A stretch of DNA of 64,000 nucleotides, taken from positions 60,001-124,000 of the forward strand of contig NZ_CP025025.1 in the NCBI RefSeq assembly GCF_002874535.1. Reading direction: 5' to 3'. Shown piece after piece: positions 50,277 to 59,711 of this stretch. The notes under the pieces were generated by a model. That model was not told where the DNA came from. It worked only from the letters and a program-made list of their open reading frames with translations, and ran no database searches. This DNA is from Mesobacillus jeotgali (GTDB lineage: Bacteria; Bacillota; Bacilli; Bacillales; Cytobacillaceae). The position numbers were made by a program, and so were the translations under genes. Position 1 is the stretch's first letter; each line of letters starts with the position of its first letter.

Positions 50277-50681
50277 ATAACGTCACCCTTTTAATCTAGT
50301 TAGAGAATTTTATTCTAAAATAGTCCTCGTCAGAATGTTTATTTTACAGAGTCAATCAATCCTTGATAAGTATATACAATGCTGAAAATATGTGTTCTGC
50401 AGGCAGTTGTACTGGCCAAAACCTTCGGGAACTATTATGCCGTTTTTGACGTCTGTTGTATCATATAGCAGTATACTTCTATATGAATGCACTGCTGATT
50501 CTCATTTGCTGGAGCATCACCAGTGTAAGGATGAGAAAACTACAAGTCCAATTGAGCAGATCAACAGGTTGTAACCAGGTAATAAGATCTCTATAGGCTG
50601 CATCCTTCAATCACAATAACGGGTAGGGGTTTCCAATTTATGTAACCATTCTCTTTGTATTGTAAAAAAGAACGAGTAGGA
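50277..50681. other. Gene-poor stretch between plsY and dgkB
   Basis: No supportable gene. Short frames (for example 50392-50574 on the plus strand) lack an SD and recognisable content. The stretch is AT-rich and must hold the plsY promoter on the minus strand. Together with the decayed ORF that follows it makes a gap of about 600 bases. Confidence 0.5.
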
Positions 50682-50846
50682 ATGGAAGAGTTTTTCGAAA
50701 AATACGATAGTTAACACTTTGATTTAATAGTGGATTTCTTTTTGGCAAATGGACAGGATTTAGTTTATGATATATCCGGTACTATCGATATTGAGGTAAT
50801 TGCCTGGATAGAAGTAATGAGCTATGATGTAAAAGGATGGAATTAA
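50682..50846 (+). pseudogene. Possible decayed small ORF before dgkB
   Basis: An ATG opens MEEFFEKYDS, then TAA at 50712. The same frame continues open as HFDLIVDFFLANGQDLVYDI and a further 24 codons to TAA at 50844. Reading through one stop gives a plausible acidic protein of about 54 residues. No family was recognised, and it may simply be chance. Confidence 0.3.
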
Positions 50847-50872
50847 AAACCATATTAAGTAGGATGATGGGT

Positions 50873-51814
50873 ATGAAAAGAGCAAGAATCATTTATAATC
50901 CGACTTCGGGTCGTGAGATTTTTAAAAAGCATCTTGCGGAGGTCTTGGTAAAGCTGGAGAATGCCGGCTATGAGACATCATGCCATGCAACGACAGGTGA
51001 GGGGGACGCGACGCAGGCTGCCAGAATTGCGGTGGAGCGGCGCTATGACCTGGTGATTGCAGCTGGCGGAGATGGCACGATCAATGAAGTGGTCAATGGA
51101 ATCGCTGAACAGGAATACCGACCTAAAATCGGTGTGATTCCGGTCGGCACAACGAATGACTTTGCACGCGCACTCCATATCCCGAGGGATATCGAGGCTG
51201 CGGTCGATATCATTGTCAAAGGCGAAACGATTCCGGTCGATGTAGGCCGAATCAACGATAAATATTTCATAAATATTGCTGGCGGCGGCAGGCTGACAGA
51301 GCTGACATATGAAGTGCCAAGCAAACTCAAGACAATGCTCGGCCAGCTCGCATATTATCTAAAAGGAATCGAGATGCTGCCATCCATTCGTGCTTCTGAA
51401 GTAAGCATTGAATATGATGGAAAGCTATTCGAGGGCGAGGTCATGATGTTCCTCGTCGGGTTGACGAATTCTGTCGGCGGCTTCGAACGCCTGGCTCCAA
51501 ATTCGTCAATCAATGATGGAATGTTTTCTTTATTGATTTTGAAAAAGATGAACCTGGCCGATTTTATCAGGATCGCCTCACTCGCTGTCCGCGGTGAGCA
51601 TATCAATGATCCGGGAGTCATATACACGCAAGCAAACCGCATCAAAGTGCATTCAAAGGAAACTGTCCAGCTGAACCTGGATGGTGAATACGGCGGCAAC
51701 CTGCCAGCTGAATTCGAAAACCTGTTCAGGCACATTGAAGTCTACGTGCCTTTGGATGAAATCCGTCCAGAAGACCGGCCAGAGAACCTGGAATTGAATT
51801 TTAAAGCAGAATAA
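50873..51814 (+). CDS. dgkB: Diacylglycerol kinase (DgkB)
   Basis: Soluble lipid kinase that returns diacylglycerol released by lipoteichoic acid synthesis to phosphatidic acid. 313 residues. It starts MKRARIIYNPTSGREIFKKH and has the nucleotide loop GGDGT at 65-69, then GVIPVGTTNDFARAL and NIAGGGRLTELTYEVPSKLK, with LNLDGEYGG near the end. The ATG at 50873 matches B. subtilis DgkB (YerQ); the frame opens further upstream at 50837. In B. subtilis it also lies near gatCAB and rlmCD. Confidence 0.97.
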   Translation: MKRARIIYNPTSGREIFKKHLAEVLVKLENAGYETSCHATTGEGDATQAARIAVERRYDLVIAAGGDGTINEVVNGIAEQEYRPKIGVIPVGTTNDFARALHIPRDIEAAVDIIVKGETIPVDVGRINDKYFINIAGGGRLTELTYEVPSKLKTMLGQLAYYLKGIEMLPSIRASEVSIEYDGKLFEGEVMMFLVGLTNSVGGFERLAPNSSINDGMFSLLILKKMNLADFIRIASLAVRGEHINDPGVIYTQANRIKVHSKETVQLNLDGEYGGNLPAEFENLFRHIEVYVPLDEIRPEDRPENLELNFKAE

Positions 51815-51818
51815 TTGG

Positions 51819-51848
51819 AAACCACTCCAAATTGGGGTGGTTTTTTTG
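51819..51848 (+). terminator. Terminator after dgkB
   Basis: AACCACTCC (51820-51828) pairs with GGGGTGGTT (51834-51842), followed by TTTTTTG. Confidence 0.9.
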
Positions 51849-51873
51849 TGCTCTGAGATAGGGTATAGAAGGA

Positions 51874-51976
51874 TATTCCTTAAACTTATGGTTTTATTTC
51901 TTAAAAGTAAATTGTATTCCTTAAACCTACAGATATATTCCAGAAATTTAGATTTTATTCCTAAATCAAAAAATAT
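51874..51976 (+). repeat. Tandem array, 20-21 bp period, core TATTCCTTAAAC
   Basis: TATTCC (TATTTC once) begins at 51874, 51895, 51915, 51936 and 51956, at spacings of 21, 20, 21 and 20. The second halves vary. It lies between the dgkB terminator and pncA. Confidence 0.8.
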
Positions 51977-52083
51977 TGCTGAATATTAACCTATTTTCAG
52001 ACCCCATCGATATGAAAAATTTGCCTGCAAATCATATTTGGAAGAAAATGAAAGATAATAAGATAAAAGGATGTGGATACATA

Positions 52084-52635
52084 ATGGGGAACAAGGCGTT
52101 AATCAATATCGACTATACATATGATTTCGTGGCGGATGATGGTCGGCTGACTTGCGGCGAGCCGGGGCAGGCGATTGAAGAGAAGCTCGTCGGCGTGACG
52201 AAGGAGTTCATCGGAAATGGTGACTATGTTGTTTTCGCGATTGATGTCCATGATGAAGGTGATGAGTTCCATCCAGAGACGAAGCTGTATCCGCCTCATA
52301 ATATCCGCGGTACGGAAGGCAGGGATTTATTCGGCAGCCTGCAGGGAGTTTATGAAGAAAATAAGCATCTCGACCATGTGCATTATATCGACAAAACGAG
52401 GTATTCGGCATTCGCAGGAACGGACCTTGAGATAAAACTGCGCGAGCGGGGCATCACGGAAGTGCATCTCGTTGGTTGTTGCACCGATATATGCGTCCTT
52501 CACACGGCAGTCGATGCTTATAATAAGGGATTTAAGGTTATTGTGTATAAGGATGCGGTTGCTTCTTTTGACCAGGTGGGCCATGAGTGGTCGCTCCGCC
52601 ATTTTGAGAGCTCGATTGGCGCGGAGGTAAAGTAG
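52084..52635 (+). CDS. pncA: Nicotinamidase (PncA)
   Basis: Isochorismatase-fold hydrolase converting nicotinamide to nicotinate. 183 residues, as in B. subtilis PncA (YueJ). The catalytic triad is Asp10 (LINIDYTYDFV), Lys104 (YIDKTRYSAF) and Cys137 (GCCTDICVLHT). A metal site is suggested by DVHDEGDEFHPET and the following PPHN. The frame opens at 51976 but family length puts the start at ATG 52084. It pairs with pncB downstream for NAD salvage. Confidence 0.96.
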   Translation: MGNKALINIDYTYDFVADDGRLTCGEPGQAIEEKLVGVTKEFIGNGDYVVFAIDVHDEGDEFHPETKLYPPHNIRGTEGRDLFGSLQGVYEENKHLDHVHYIDKTRYSAFAGTDLEIKLRERGITEVHLVGCCTDICVLHTAVDAYNKGFKVIVYKDAVASFDQVGHEWSLRHFESSIGAEVK

Positions 52636-52729
52636 CAGCCATTTGCAAGCCACATGGTGTAGAGCGTAGTTTTCATTTTATCCGCTAAATGGTCAAGCAG
52701 TTCATGGCAGTATACTTGGAGGTTTTTTG

Positions 52730-54208
52730 ATGAGTACTAAATTCACAGACGATAGCTTAATGCTACACACGGACTTATACCAATTAAATATGATGGAAAC
52801 GTACTGGCGTGACGGCGTCCATAATCGCCGTGCGGTGTTTGACTTGTTTTTCCGCAAGCTTCCTTTCGGCAATGGCTATGCCGTTTTTGCCGGCCTTGAA
52901 AAAATCATCCATTATATCGAAAACTTCGGTTTTACAGAGGGTGATATTCAATACCTAAGGGAAGAAGGAAGTTTTGATGAGGATTTTCTAGCCTTTTTAA
53001 AAGACATGCGTTTTACAGGCACTATCCGTGCGATGCAGGAAGGTGAGATTGTTTTTGCCAATGAGCCGCTGGTTAGGGTCGATGCACCGCTTGTTGAAGC
53101 GCAGTTGATTGAAACGGCGCTGCTTAATATCGTGAATTACCAGACATTGATTGCCACGAAGGCTTCACGAATCAAGCAGGTCGTGAAAGATGAAATCGCG
53201 ATGGAGTTCGGTACCCGCCGAGCGCATGAAATGGATGCGGCACTTTGGGGCACGCGTGCTGCATATGTTGGCGGCTTTGATTCCACAAGCAATGTGCGTG
53301 CAGGCAAGCTGTTCGGCATCCCAATCGCGGGAACGCATGCCCACTCAATGGTTCAGGCCTACAGGGATGACTACACCGCTTTTAAAAAATATGCTGAAAC
53401 GCATAGAGACTGTGTTTTCCTCGTAGATACGTATGACACGCTGAGATCCGGAGTGCCAAACGCGATCAAAGTGGCAAAGGAATTCGGCGATAAGATCAAT
53501 TTTATCGGCATCCGCCTCGACAGCGGCGACCTTGCATACCTTTCAAAGGAAGCTCGTAAAATGCTTGATGAAGCAGGCTTTAAGGATGCGAAAATCGTTG
53601 CATCCAGCGACCTGGACGAATATACAATCATGAACCTGAAAGCCCAGGGTGCGAAAATCGATACTTGGGGCGTGGGCACGAAGCTAATTACCGCCTACGA
53701 ACAGGCTGCTTTAGGAGCGGTTTATAAAATCGTTTCAGTTGAGCAGGGTGACGGCACGATGGAGGATACCATCAAGATTTCCTCCAATCCGGAAAAAGTA
53801 ACGACACCTGGCATTAAAAATGTATACAGGATCATTAACAAAGCCAATAACCGTTCCGAAGGGGACTATATCACGCTTGAGGGTGAGAATCCGCAGCAGG
53901 AAAGGCGCCTGAAGATGTTTCACCCAGTCCATACCTTCATCAGCAAGTTCGTCACCAATTTCGACGCGCGGGATCTGCATCACGACATTTTCAAAGAGGG
54001 CAAGCTTGTATACACACAGCCTAGTCTTGATGAAGTCCGAAAGCATTCAAAATACTGCCTCGGAGTGCTATGGGAAGAATATACGCGTATGCTCAATCCT
54101 GAAGAGTATCCTGTTGACCTCAGCCAGAAGTGCTGGGACAACAAAATGCGCAACATAGAAGAGGTAAAAGAGAAGGTCATGGAGATGACTGGAGAGAAGA
54201 TGGAATAG
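52730..54208 (+). CDS. pncB: Nicotinate phosphoribosyltransferase (PncB)
   Basis: Makes nicotinate mononucleotide from nicotinate and PRPP. 492 residues. Conserved segments are LHTDLYQLNMMETYW, DLFFRKLPFGNGYAVFAGLE, FGTRRAHEMDAALWGTRAAY (the His is the one phosphorylated in the family), GTHAHSMVQAY and GIRLDSGDLAYLS. ATG 52730 has GGAGG 7 bases upstream; TTG 52727 is less likely. It follows pncA as in B. subtilis. Confidence 0.97.
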   Translation: MSTKFTDDSLMLHTDLYQLNMMETYWRDGVHNRRAVFDLFFRKLPFGNGYAVFAGLEKIIHYIENFGFTEGDIQYLREEGSFDEDFLAFLKDMRFTGTIRAMQEGEIVFANEPLVRVDAPLVEAQLIETALLNIVNYQTLIATKASRIKQVVKDEIAMEFGTRRAHEMDAALWGTRAAYVGGFDSTSNVRAGKLFGIPIAGTHAHSMVQAYRDDYTAFKKYAETHRDCVFLVDTYDTLRSGVPNAIKVAKEFGDKINFIGIRLDSGDLAYLSKEARKMLDEAGFKDAKIVASSDLDEYTIMNLKAQGAKIDTWGVGTKLITAYEQAALGAVYKIVSVEQGDGTMEDTIKISSNPEKVTTPGIKNVYRIINKANNRSEGDYITLEGENPQQERRLKMFHPVHTFISKFVTNFDARDLHHDIFKEGKLVYTQPSLDEVRKHSKYCLGVLWEEYTRMLNPEEYPVDLSQKCWDNKMRNIEEVKEKVMEMTGEKME

Positions 54209-54214
54209 TAAGAG

Positions 54215-54245
54215 CTGCTTTCCCTATTGGGAAGGCAGTTTTTTT
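54215..54245 (+). terminator. Terminator of pncA-pncB
   Basis: CTGCTTTCCC (54215-54224) pairs with GGGAAGGCAG (54229-54238), followed by seven T. Confidence 0.9.
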
Positions 54246-54366
54246 ACATATAAATACTAAATTGGACATTTTTCAACAACTATTGTGATTTCTCTTTTTT
54301 TCTAAAGGAATTCCCCTATCGATAAAGAATTATTAGGGAACGAATCTTTTCTAAGGGTGTTGTTTT

Positions 54367-55440
54367 GTGAATCATCAATGTAATGCAGTAGATTATGAAC
54401 AATTTATTCCAAGGGAAACAGGGTTTATTTTCAAGTTTGAAAAAGTAGGCAACACTTTCATCCATACATTCATTGAAGGCAAGCTGATCGAAAAAGTGGG
54501 TCTCTGTCCTGAATTTGTTGTGGGAAAATCTTTGTTTGAATTTCTTCCGCCTGAGCAGGCGCAGCGCAAAGAAATTTTTTACGAAAAGGCGTGGAATGGG
54601 GAACATGTTAACTATGAAGGCAGCTTTGGGGGAATCCAGTACCTGGCCATCTTGAATCCTGTATACCATAACGGGGTGACGGTAGAGGTCATCGGAACAA
54701 CCATTGATATAACGAAGGAAAAAGTTAGGGAGAAGCAGGTCCAGCAAATGGAGAAGCTCTCTGTTGTTGGGGAACTGGCAGCGGGAATTGCGCATGAAAT
54801 CAGGAATCCGCTCACATCAATGAAAGGTTTTGCTAAAATTGTTAAAGAAAGCGTTACGGATGAGAAACTGATTCCTTATCTTGAAATCATGCTGGATGAA
54901 ATGGAACGAATCAATCAAATCGTCAACGAGTTCATGTTCATTGCCAAACCGAATGAGAATATTCGTTTCCAATTCACGAATATAAATAAACTGTTGAGTG
55001 AATGTATTCAATTCATGGGACCGCAGGCCAACTTAAAAAGCATTAAAGTTGAATTTGATTCAGAAGCACAAATCAGTTTGAGCTGTGACCGGAATCAGAT
55101 AAAACAAGTGCTTATAAATATCCTTCAGAACGCGATAGAAGCCACGGAGGACAACGGCCATTTTATCGGAGTAAGCTTGGAAGAGGCGAGTGCGGATTCC
55201 GTTATAATCACCGTCTCTGATAAGGGCTGCGGAATATCAGAATCGAGATTCAACCGCCTTTTTGAGCCTTTTTATTCAACGAAGGAAAAAGGAACAGGGT
55301 TGGGTTTACTCACAAGCAAACGGATCATTGACCTGCACCAAGGAAGCATTGATATTGAAAGCCGGCTTGGGGAAGGCACGACTATAAAGATTGTGCTGCC
55401 TAGAAATCGAAATGCAGAGTCAATACTGATCGCAGAATAA
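54367..55440 (+). CDS. PAS-domain sensor histidine kinase (sporulation-kinase-like)
   Basis: 357 residues, soluble, GTG start after AAGGG. It has an N-terminal PAS domain (about 15-118, ending TTIDITKEKVREKQ). HisKA follows with the phosphorylated His143 in GELAAGIAHEIRNPLTSMKG. The HATPase domain has an N box (Asn255 in LQNAIEAT), G1 DKGCGIS (285-291) and G2 GTGLGL (309-314). No response regulator is adjacent. A lone PAS kinase with this HisKA sequence resembles Bacillus KinA/KinE-type phosphorelay kinases; a role in Spo0F phosphorylation is inferred only. Confidence 0.9.
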   Translation: MNHQCNAVDYEQFIPRETGFIFKFEKVGNTFIHTFIEGKLIEKVGLCPEFVVGKSLFEFLPPEQAQRKEIFYEKAWNGEHVNYEGSFGGIQYLAILNPVYHNGVTVEVIGTTIDITKEKVREKQVQQMEKLSVVGELAAGIAHEIRNPLTSMKGFAKIVKESVTDEKLIPYLEIMLDEMERINQIVNEFMFIAKPNENIRFQFTNINKLLSECIQFMGPQANLKSIKVEFDSEAQISLSCDRNQIKQVLINILQNAIEATEDNGHFIGVSLEEASADSVIITVSDKGCGISESRFNRLFEPFYSTKEKGTGLGLLTSKRIIDLHQGSIDIESRLGEGTTIKIVLPRNRNAESILIAE

Positions 55441-55444
55441 ATGG

Positions 55445-55479
55445 TGCCATGCTTCATATAGGAGCATGGCATTTTTTTA
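55445..55479 (+). terminator. Terminator after the histidine kinase gene
   Basis: TGCCATGCT (55445-55453) pairs with AGCATGGCA (55463-55471), followed by TTTTTTT. Confidence 0.92.
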
Positions 55480-55567
55480 TTGTCGTTCTACAAGGCTTAT
55501 CTGTTAAAATGAAAGAGCAACCCTCTAAAACCCTCAACATTTTCTCGCTGAAAGGAGCCACCTCGCT

Positions 55568-57700
55568 ATGCTGCAAAAAGCCCAAGAATTATTGCAAAGT
55601 CATTTTGGATATTCTTCGTTCAGACTGGGGCAAGAACAGGCAATTTCATCTGTGCTTGAAGGGGAAAATACCGTCTGTGTCATGCCGACTGGAGGCGGTA
55701 AGTCGATTGTCTATCAAATCCCGGCGCTCGTGCTGCCTGGGACAACCATTGTCATTTCTCCGCTGATCTCCCTGATGAAGGACCAGGTCGATACGCTCAC
55801 CCAGCTTGGCATTCCGGCAACGTACATCAATAGCTCACTGACTGCCAGTGAAGCTGCGGCGCGTATGGATGATGCCAGGAATGGAAAGTACAAGCTCTTA
55901 TACATCGCTCCTGAGCGGCTAGGATCCTGGGAGTTCATCGATGACCTGCAGGACATGGATATCCCTCTAATCGCTGTCGATGAAGCCCACTGTATTTCCC
56001 AATGGGGACATGATTTCCGGCCTAGCTATCTGCAGATTTCCGGACTTGCTCACCGCCTGCCGAGAAAGCCGATTGTGCTCGCCCTGACGGCAACTGCGAC
56101 CCCGAAGGTAAGGGAAGATATTTGCGCGTCGTTAAAAATAAACCCTGAGAATACGGTGATTACAGGGTTTGAGCGCAGCAACTTAAGTTTTTCAGTTGTC
56201 AAAGGCCAGGACCGCCAGGCATATTTAAAAGAGTTTATTAAAAGAAATGAAAAGGAAGCTGGCATCATTTATGCGGCGACCAGGAAAATCGTCGACCAGC
56301 TATATGAATGGCTGCAGAAGGAAGGCTTCAATGCCGCCCGCTATCACGCAGGCATGAACGATGAAGACCGGAACCGCGAACAGGAGCGCTTTTTACAGGA
56401 TGAAGCTACTGTGATGGTTGCAACTTCAGCTTTCGGAATGGGAATCGATAAAAGTAACATTCGTTACGTCCTCCACTTCCAGATGCCGAAGAACATGGAG
56501 AGTTACTATCAGGAGGCAGGCCGTGCCGGGCGTGACGGCTTGGACAGTGAATGTATCGTGCTTTATTCGTCGCAGGATGTCCAGGTGCAGCGCTTTTTGA
56601 TCGACCAGTCAGCTGATCGGGAGCGGATTGGACCTGAGCTGGAAAAATTGCAGCAGATGGTCGGGTACTGCCATACCGAGGAGTGCCTGCAATCCTATAT
56701 CCTTTACTATTTTGGCGAAACAGAGACTGTACAATGCGGACGCTGCGGCAATTGTACGGACTCTCGTGAGACAGAGGATGTCACGAAGGATGCACAAATG
56801 GTGCTGTCATGCATCATCCGGATGGGCCAGAAATACGGCAAGGCGATGACAGCCAATGTATTGACCGGCTCAAGGAATAAAAAAATCCTCGAGTTTCGCC
56901 TTGATAAATTGCCGACATACGGACTAATGAAGGATCGGAATGCCAAGCAGGTCAATGACCTGATCGAATTCCTGATTTCCCAGGAGCTGATTGGCGTCGA
57001 GCATGGGACCTACCCGACGATTTATGTGCCGGAAAAAGGGAAGGATGTCCTGCTTGGAAAAACGCAGGTTTTCAGGAAGGAAGCAGTGCAGATCAAGCAG
57101 GTTTCCAATGATGATCCATTATTTGAAGAGTTGCGTGAATTGCGGAGGGAAGTTGCCGCTACGGAAAAGGTGCCGCCATTTATGATCTTCTCCGATTCCT
57201 CATTGAAGGATATGTGCCTGAAGCTTCCGCTGACAGATGCAGAGTTCCTCAATGTGGCTGGAGTGGGAGAACACAAGCTGCAGAATTACGGATCGCCATT
57301 CATTCAGCGGATTATCGAGTTCTGTGAAGAGCATCCGGATCGCCAGCCGGTGATGAATGCCGTTGCGGAGCCGGCTAGGAAGCAGCCGAAAAAAGCAGTC
57401 GGGGATTCCCATCTCGAAACGTACAAGCTGCATCAGACGGGAAAGACAGTTGCTGAAATCGCCGCAAAGCGCGAACTGGTGGAAAGCACGGTCGAAAATC
57501 ACCTGATCCAGTGCATCCAGCAAGGAATGGAGGTCGATTATGACTTGGTGATTCCAGCCGAGCATATTGAAGACCTCGAGCGAGCCGTTAAAGAAGCCGG
57601 CCGCGACAGGTTAAAACCAATAAAAGAACTGCTGCCTGATGAGGTTAGCTATTTTATGATAAAAGCATTTTTGTATAGAGCTAAGAAAAAAGTACATTAG
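55568..57700 (+). CDS. recQ: ATP-dependent DNA helicase RecQ (long form)
   Basis: 3'-5' superfamily 2 helicase for recombination and repair. Walker A is MPTGGGKS (39-46), motif II DEAH (138-141) and motif VI QEAGRAGRDG. The zinc-binding RQC region has YCHTEECLQ and CGRCGNC near 380. An HRDC domain lies at about 515-595. A further 110 residues hold a helix-turn-helix segment (KLHQTGKTVAEIAAKRELVE) of the HTH_40 type. At 710 residues it is longer than B. subtilis RecQ (591) because of this tail. SD AAAGGAG. Confidence 0.96.
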   Translation: MLQKAQELLQSHFGYSSFRLGQEQAISSVLEGENTVCVMPTGGGKSIVYQIPALVLPGTTIVISPLISLMKDQVDTLTQLGIPATYINSSLTASEAAARMDDARNGKYKLLYIAPERLGSWEFIDDLQDMDIPLIAVDEAHCISQWGHDFRPSYLQISGLAHRLPRKPIVLALTATATPKVREDICASLKINPENTVITGFERSNLSFSVVKGQDRQAYLKEFIKRNEKEAGIIYAATRKIVDQLYEWLQKEGFNAARYHAGMNDEDRNREQERFLQDEATVMVATSAFGMGIDKSNIRYVLHFQMPKNMESYYQEAGRAGRDGLDSECIVLYSSQDVQVQRFLIDQSADRERIGPELEKLQQMVGYCHTEECLQSYILYYFGETETVQCGRCGNCTDSRETEDVTKDAQMVLSCIIRMGQKYGKAMTANVLTGSRNKKILEFRLDKLPTYGLMKDRNAKQVNDLIEFLISQELIGVEHGTYPTIYVPEKGKDVLLGKTQVFRKEAVQIKQVSNDDPLFEELRELRREVAATEKVPPFMIFSDSSLKDMCLKLPLTDAEFLNVAGVGEHKLQNYGSPFIQRIIEFCEEHPDRQPVMNAVAEPARKQPKKAVGDSHLETYKLHQTGKTVAEIAAKRELVESTVENHLIQCIQQGMEVDYDLVIPAEHIEDLERAVKEAGRDRLKPIKELLPDEVSYFMIKAFLYRAKKKVH

Positions 57701-57729
57701 GACGGAGCCTGCGGGCTTCGTCTTTTTTT
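57701..57729 (+). terminator. Terminator after recQ
   Basis: GACGGAGCC (57701-57709) pairs with GGGCTTCGTC (57713-57722), followed by seven T. Confidence 0.9.
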
Positions 57730-57800
57730 GGATGATCATAGAGAATTTGCTTGTTTATTGTTGCACTAGTTTCTGATCAAGGTACAGTCATATAAAAAGC

Positions 57801-58106
57801 GATATGTGCCCGGTCAGGCAAGGAAGAGCAGAAACGGGGCACATAAAGAAGTGAAAAGTTCCCTGTTAGTTGAGGAAGAGCAGAAACGGAGCACATAAAG
57901 AAGTAAAAAGTTCCCGGTCAGGCGGGGAAGAGCAGAAACGGGGCACATAAAGAAGTGAAAAGTTCCCGGTCAGGCGGGGAAGAGCAGAAACGGGGCACAT
58001 AAAGAAGTGAAAAGTTCCCGGTTAGTTGAGGAAGAGCAGAAACGGGGCACATAAAGAAATGAAAAGTTCCCGGTTAGGCGGGGAAGAGCAGAAACGGGGC
58101 ACATAG
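57801..58106 (+). repeat. Tandem array, 52-bp period, six copies
   Basis: GGAAGAGCAG begins at 57822, 57874, 57926, 57978, 58030 and 58082, exactly 52 bases apart every time. The unit contains GGGGCACATAAAGAAGTG and AAAGTTCCCGG. TTCCC and GGGGAA flank a short loop, and in the first unit ATGTGCCC pairs with GGGCACAT. Copies are nearly identical apart from a GGTCAGGCG/GGTTAGTTG alternation. It fills most of the 530-base gap between recQ and the next gene. Confidence 0.95.
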
Positions 58107-58229
58107 ACATAAAGAAAGGATATATGCTCGAAAGCTTTAACTCTACCAATATCAAAATTAAAATAATACTTTTCAGAAAAGTTAAAAATGGTAAAATATA
58201 ACTAGTGCCAAAAGAAAGCTGGTGATTTG

Positions 58230-58652
58230 ATGCATCCTATTACGGTTATTGAGATATTGTCAGCCTTGGCTTTAGTGTTGATGCTTTTGGGGGTTACTTA
58301 CTTTTTGCCCAAAAAGAAGCGGAATTTCGCTTTAAAAATGATTGTGATAGTCATAGTCATGGAGCTGGCGTTTTTTGCAATTCGCCCTCTTTGGATTAAC
58401 TATCATCTTGGTGTTAAAACCGAGCAGCTGACTGAATACCTGGAACAAAAGTATCCGGAAGAAGAATTCAGTATCAGCTATCGTACGAGCCGAAATTATA
58501 ATCCATATCATATGGAAGTAAGATTCGAGAATGAACAGGGCTGGATTTACGGTTATTCTGTCACCGATCAAGGAATCAAGCAGGTAAGCGTTGGTGTACC
58601 AAATGCAGAGTTGCCTGATGAAGGGCTGCACTATGAGGGTTTGGGAGATTAA
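58230..58652 (+). CDS. Small membrane protein, DUF3139-like
   Basis: 140 residues with two hydrophobic helices (about 8-25 and 35-52). An extracytoplasmic domain follows: LTEYLEQKYPEEEFSISYRT, then NPYHMEVRFENEQGWIYGYS. The pattern of a helix followed by EYLxxKYPxxE and a short beta domain resembles DUF3139/YfjL-type proteins, but assignment is by eye. ATG 58230 is used; GGTGA is 4 bases before it. The 52-bp array lies upstream. Confidence 0.75.
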   Translation: MHPITVIEILSALALVLMLLGVTYFLPKKKRNFALKMIVIVIVMELAFFAIRPLWINYHLGVKTEQLTEYLEQKYPEEEFSISYRTSRNYNPYHMEVRFENEQGWIYGYSVTDQGIKQVSVGVPNAELPDEGLHYEGLGD

Positions 58653-58677
58653 TAGTGAACAAGTAGTGTGTATTTGA

Positions 58678-58698
58678 GCTGCTTTCAGGCGGCTTTTT
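58678..58698 (+). terminator. Probable terminator after the DUF3139-like gene
   Basis: AGCTGC (58678-58683) pairs with GCGGCT (58689-58694), followed by a short T run. The stem is short. Confidence 0.6.
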
Positions 58699-58757
58699 AT
58701 AATATCAGAGTTTAGTTGTTGCGCATCTCAATAAAATACAGTCCACCAGGAGGCTTC

Positions 58758-59711
58758 ATGGTTTATTTTAAAAAGGCAATCGAGCAGTTTGTTTTATGGA
58801 TCATCTGCGTATTTTTGTTTATTGGAATATTGTTTTTGCCGGCTAAGACGAATTTTGAGACAGGGCAGGGCGGACAGTTCAAATCCGCAAGCTACGATTA
58901 TGAATTGGACACGCATATTAAAAATATCACCGGTTTCTTGGCTTACATAAAGGAAAACCCTGACCTTGGGGAGTTTGTACCGGGCCAGTCGTATGCGGAT
59001 AGGATTGCGGGCAAGGCTTGGAAGAGCTTGCTTTTGATTGTTCCGACCTTGATTTTGGCATATATATTAGGTGTCTTGAAAGGAATCTTTGATTTTAGGA
59101 TGCAGAAAAAGAAGCTGAACTTTCTTGGCAATGGGACGACGTGGCTGTTCATCTCGATGCCGGATCTCTTTTTCATCATCATCATTCAGATCGGCCTGAT
59201 GTATTTATATGAAAAAGGCCTGTTCTTCCATGTAACGCTATATGGAAGTGAAAAGCTTGAAACCTATGTGGTTGGGATTTTATTTTTGATGATTTATCCT
59301 GTTTTCTATCTTGCGAATATTACCAATGTGAGCCTACAGGAGCAGGCAGGAAATGATTATATTCGGACTGCGAAATCAAAAGGAACTCCAAGCATTAAAA
59401 TATTGTTTCTACATATTTTGAAAAATGCATTTCCTAGAATACTAGCGCATGCGAATACTATCACACTCTATGTATTATCGAATCTTTTTATCGTTGAAAA
59501 ATTGATGGATTTCCAGGGAGCGGCGGATGGCCTGTTTGACGCGGTATTAAGGGGAACGGGCTTCAGGATTGGCCTGGAGATCATGGTGGACGGTATTTCA
59601 GCATTCGGTTATACGGTCTTTTTTGCCTCAATCATTTTGGTTTCAAATCTCTTTACACAGATTTTCAAAAGCCTTGTCACCCCGGTTTCACAGGAGATGA
59701 ATCATGAATAA
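58758..59711 (+). CDS. ABC transporter permease, DppB/OppB-like
   Basis: 317 residues, six membrane helices. After TM1 there is a large external loop (about 38-85), then the BPD_transp_1 core. The EAA-like loop is NDYIRTAKSKGTPSIKILFL, followed by HILKNAFPRILAHA. AGGAGG lies 4 bases before ATG 58758. Homologues import oligopeptides, dipeptides or nickel. No binding protein or ATPase gene lies in the window, so the partner subunits must be encoded elsewhere. It overlaps the next permease gene by 8 bases. Confidence 0.88.
   Translation: MVYFKKAIEQFVLWIICVFLFIGILFLPAKTNFETGQGGQFKSASYDYELDTHIKNITGFLAYIKENPDLGEFVPGQSYADRIAGKAWKSLLLIVPTLILAYILGVLKGIFDFRMQKKKLNFLGNGTTWLFISMPDLFFIIIIQIGLMYLYEKGLFFHVTLYGSEKLETYVVGILFLMIYPVFYLANITNVSLQEQAGNDYIRTAKSKGTPSIKILFLHILKNAFPRILAHANTITLYVLSNLFIVEKLMDFQGAADGLFDAVLRGTGFRIGLEIMVDGISAFGYTVFFASIILVSNLFTQIFKSLVTPVSQEMNHE

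Noticed and set aside
50392-50574. 60-codon plus-strand ORF in the plsY-dgkB gap
   Set aside because: No SD, no recognised similarity and low-complexity composition; not supportable as a gene.
57801-58106. CRISPR array
   Set aside because: Units are conserved over nearly all 52 bases with no unique spacers of constant length, and no cas genes are nearby. The 36197 and 21-bp arrays fail the same test.
57970-58155. Minus-strand ORF with repeated protein sequence
   Set aside because: It is a translation of the 52-bp array. 52 is not a multiple of 3, so the frame changes every unit, and no SD exists.
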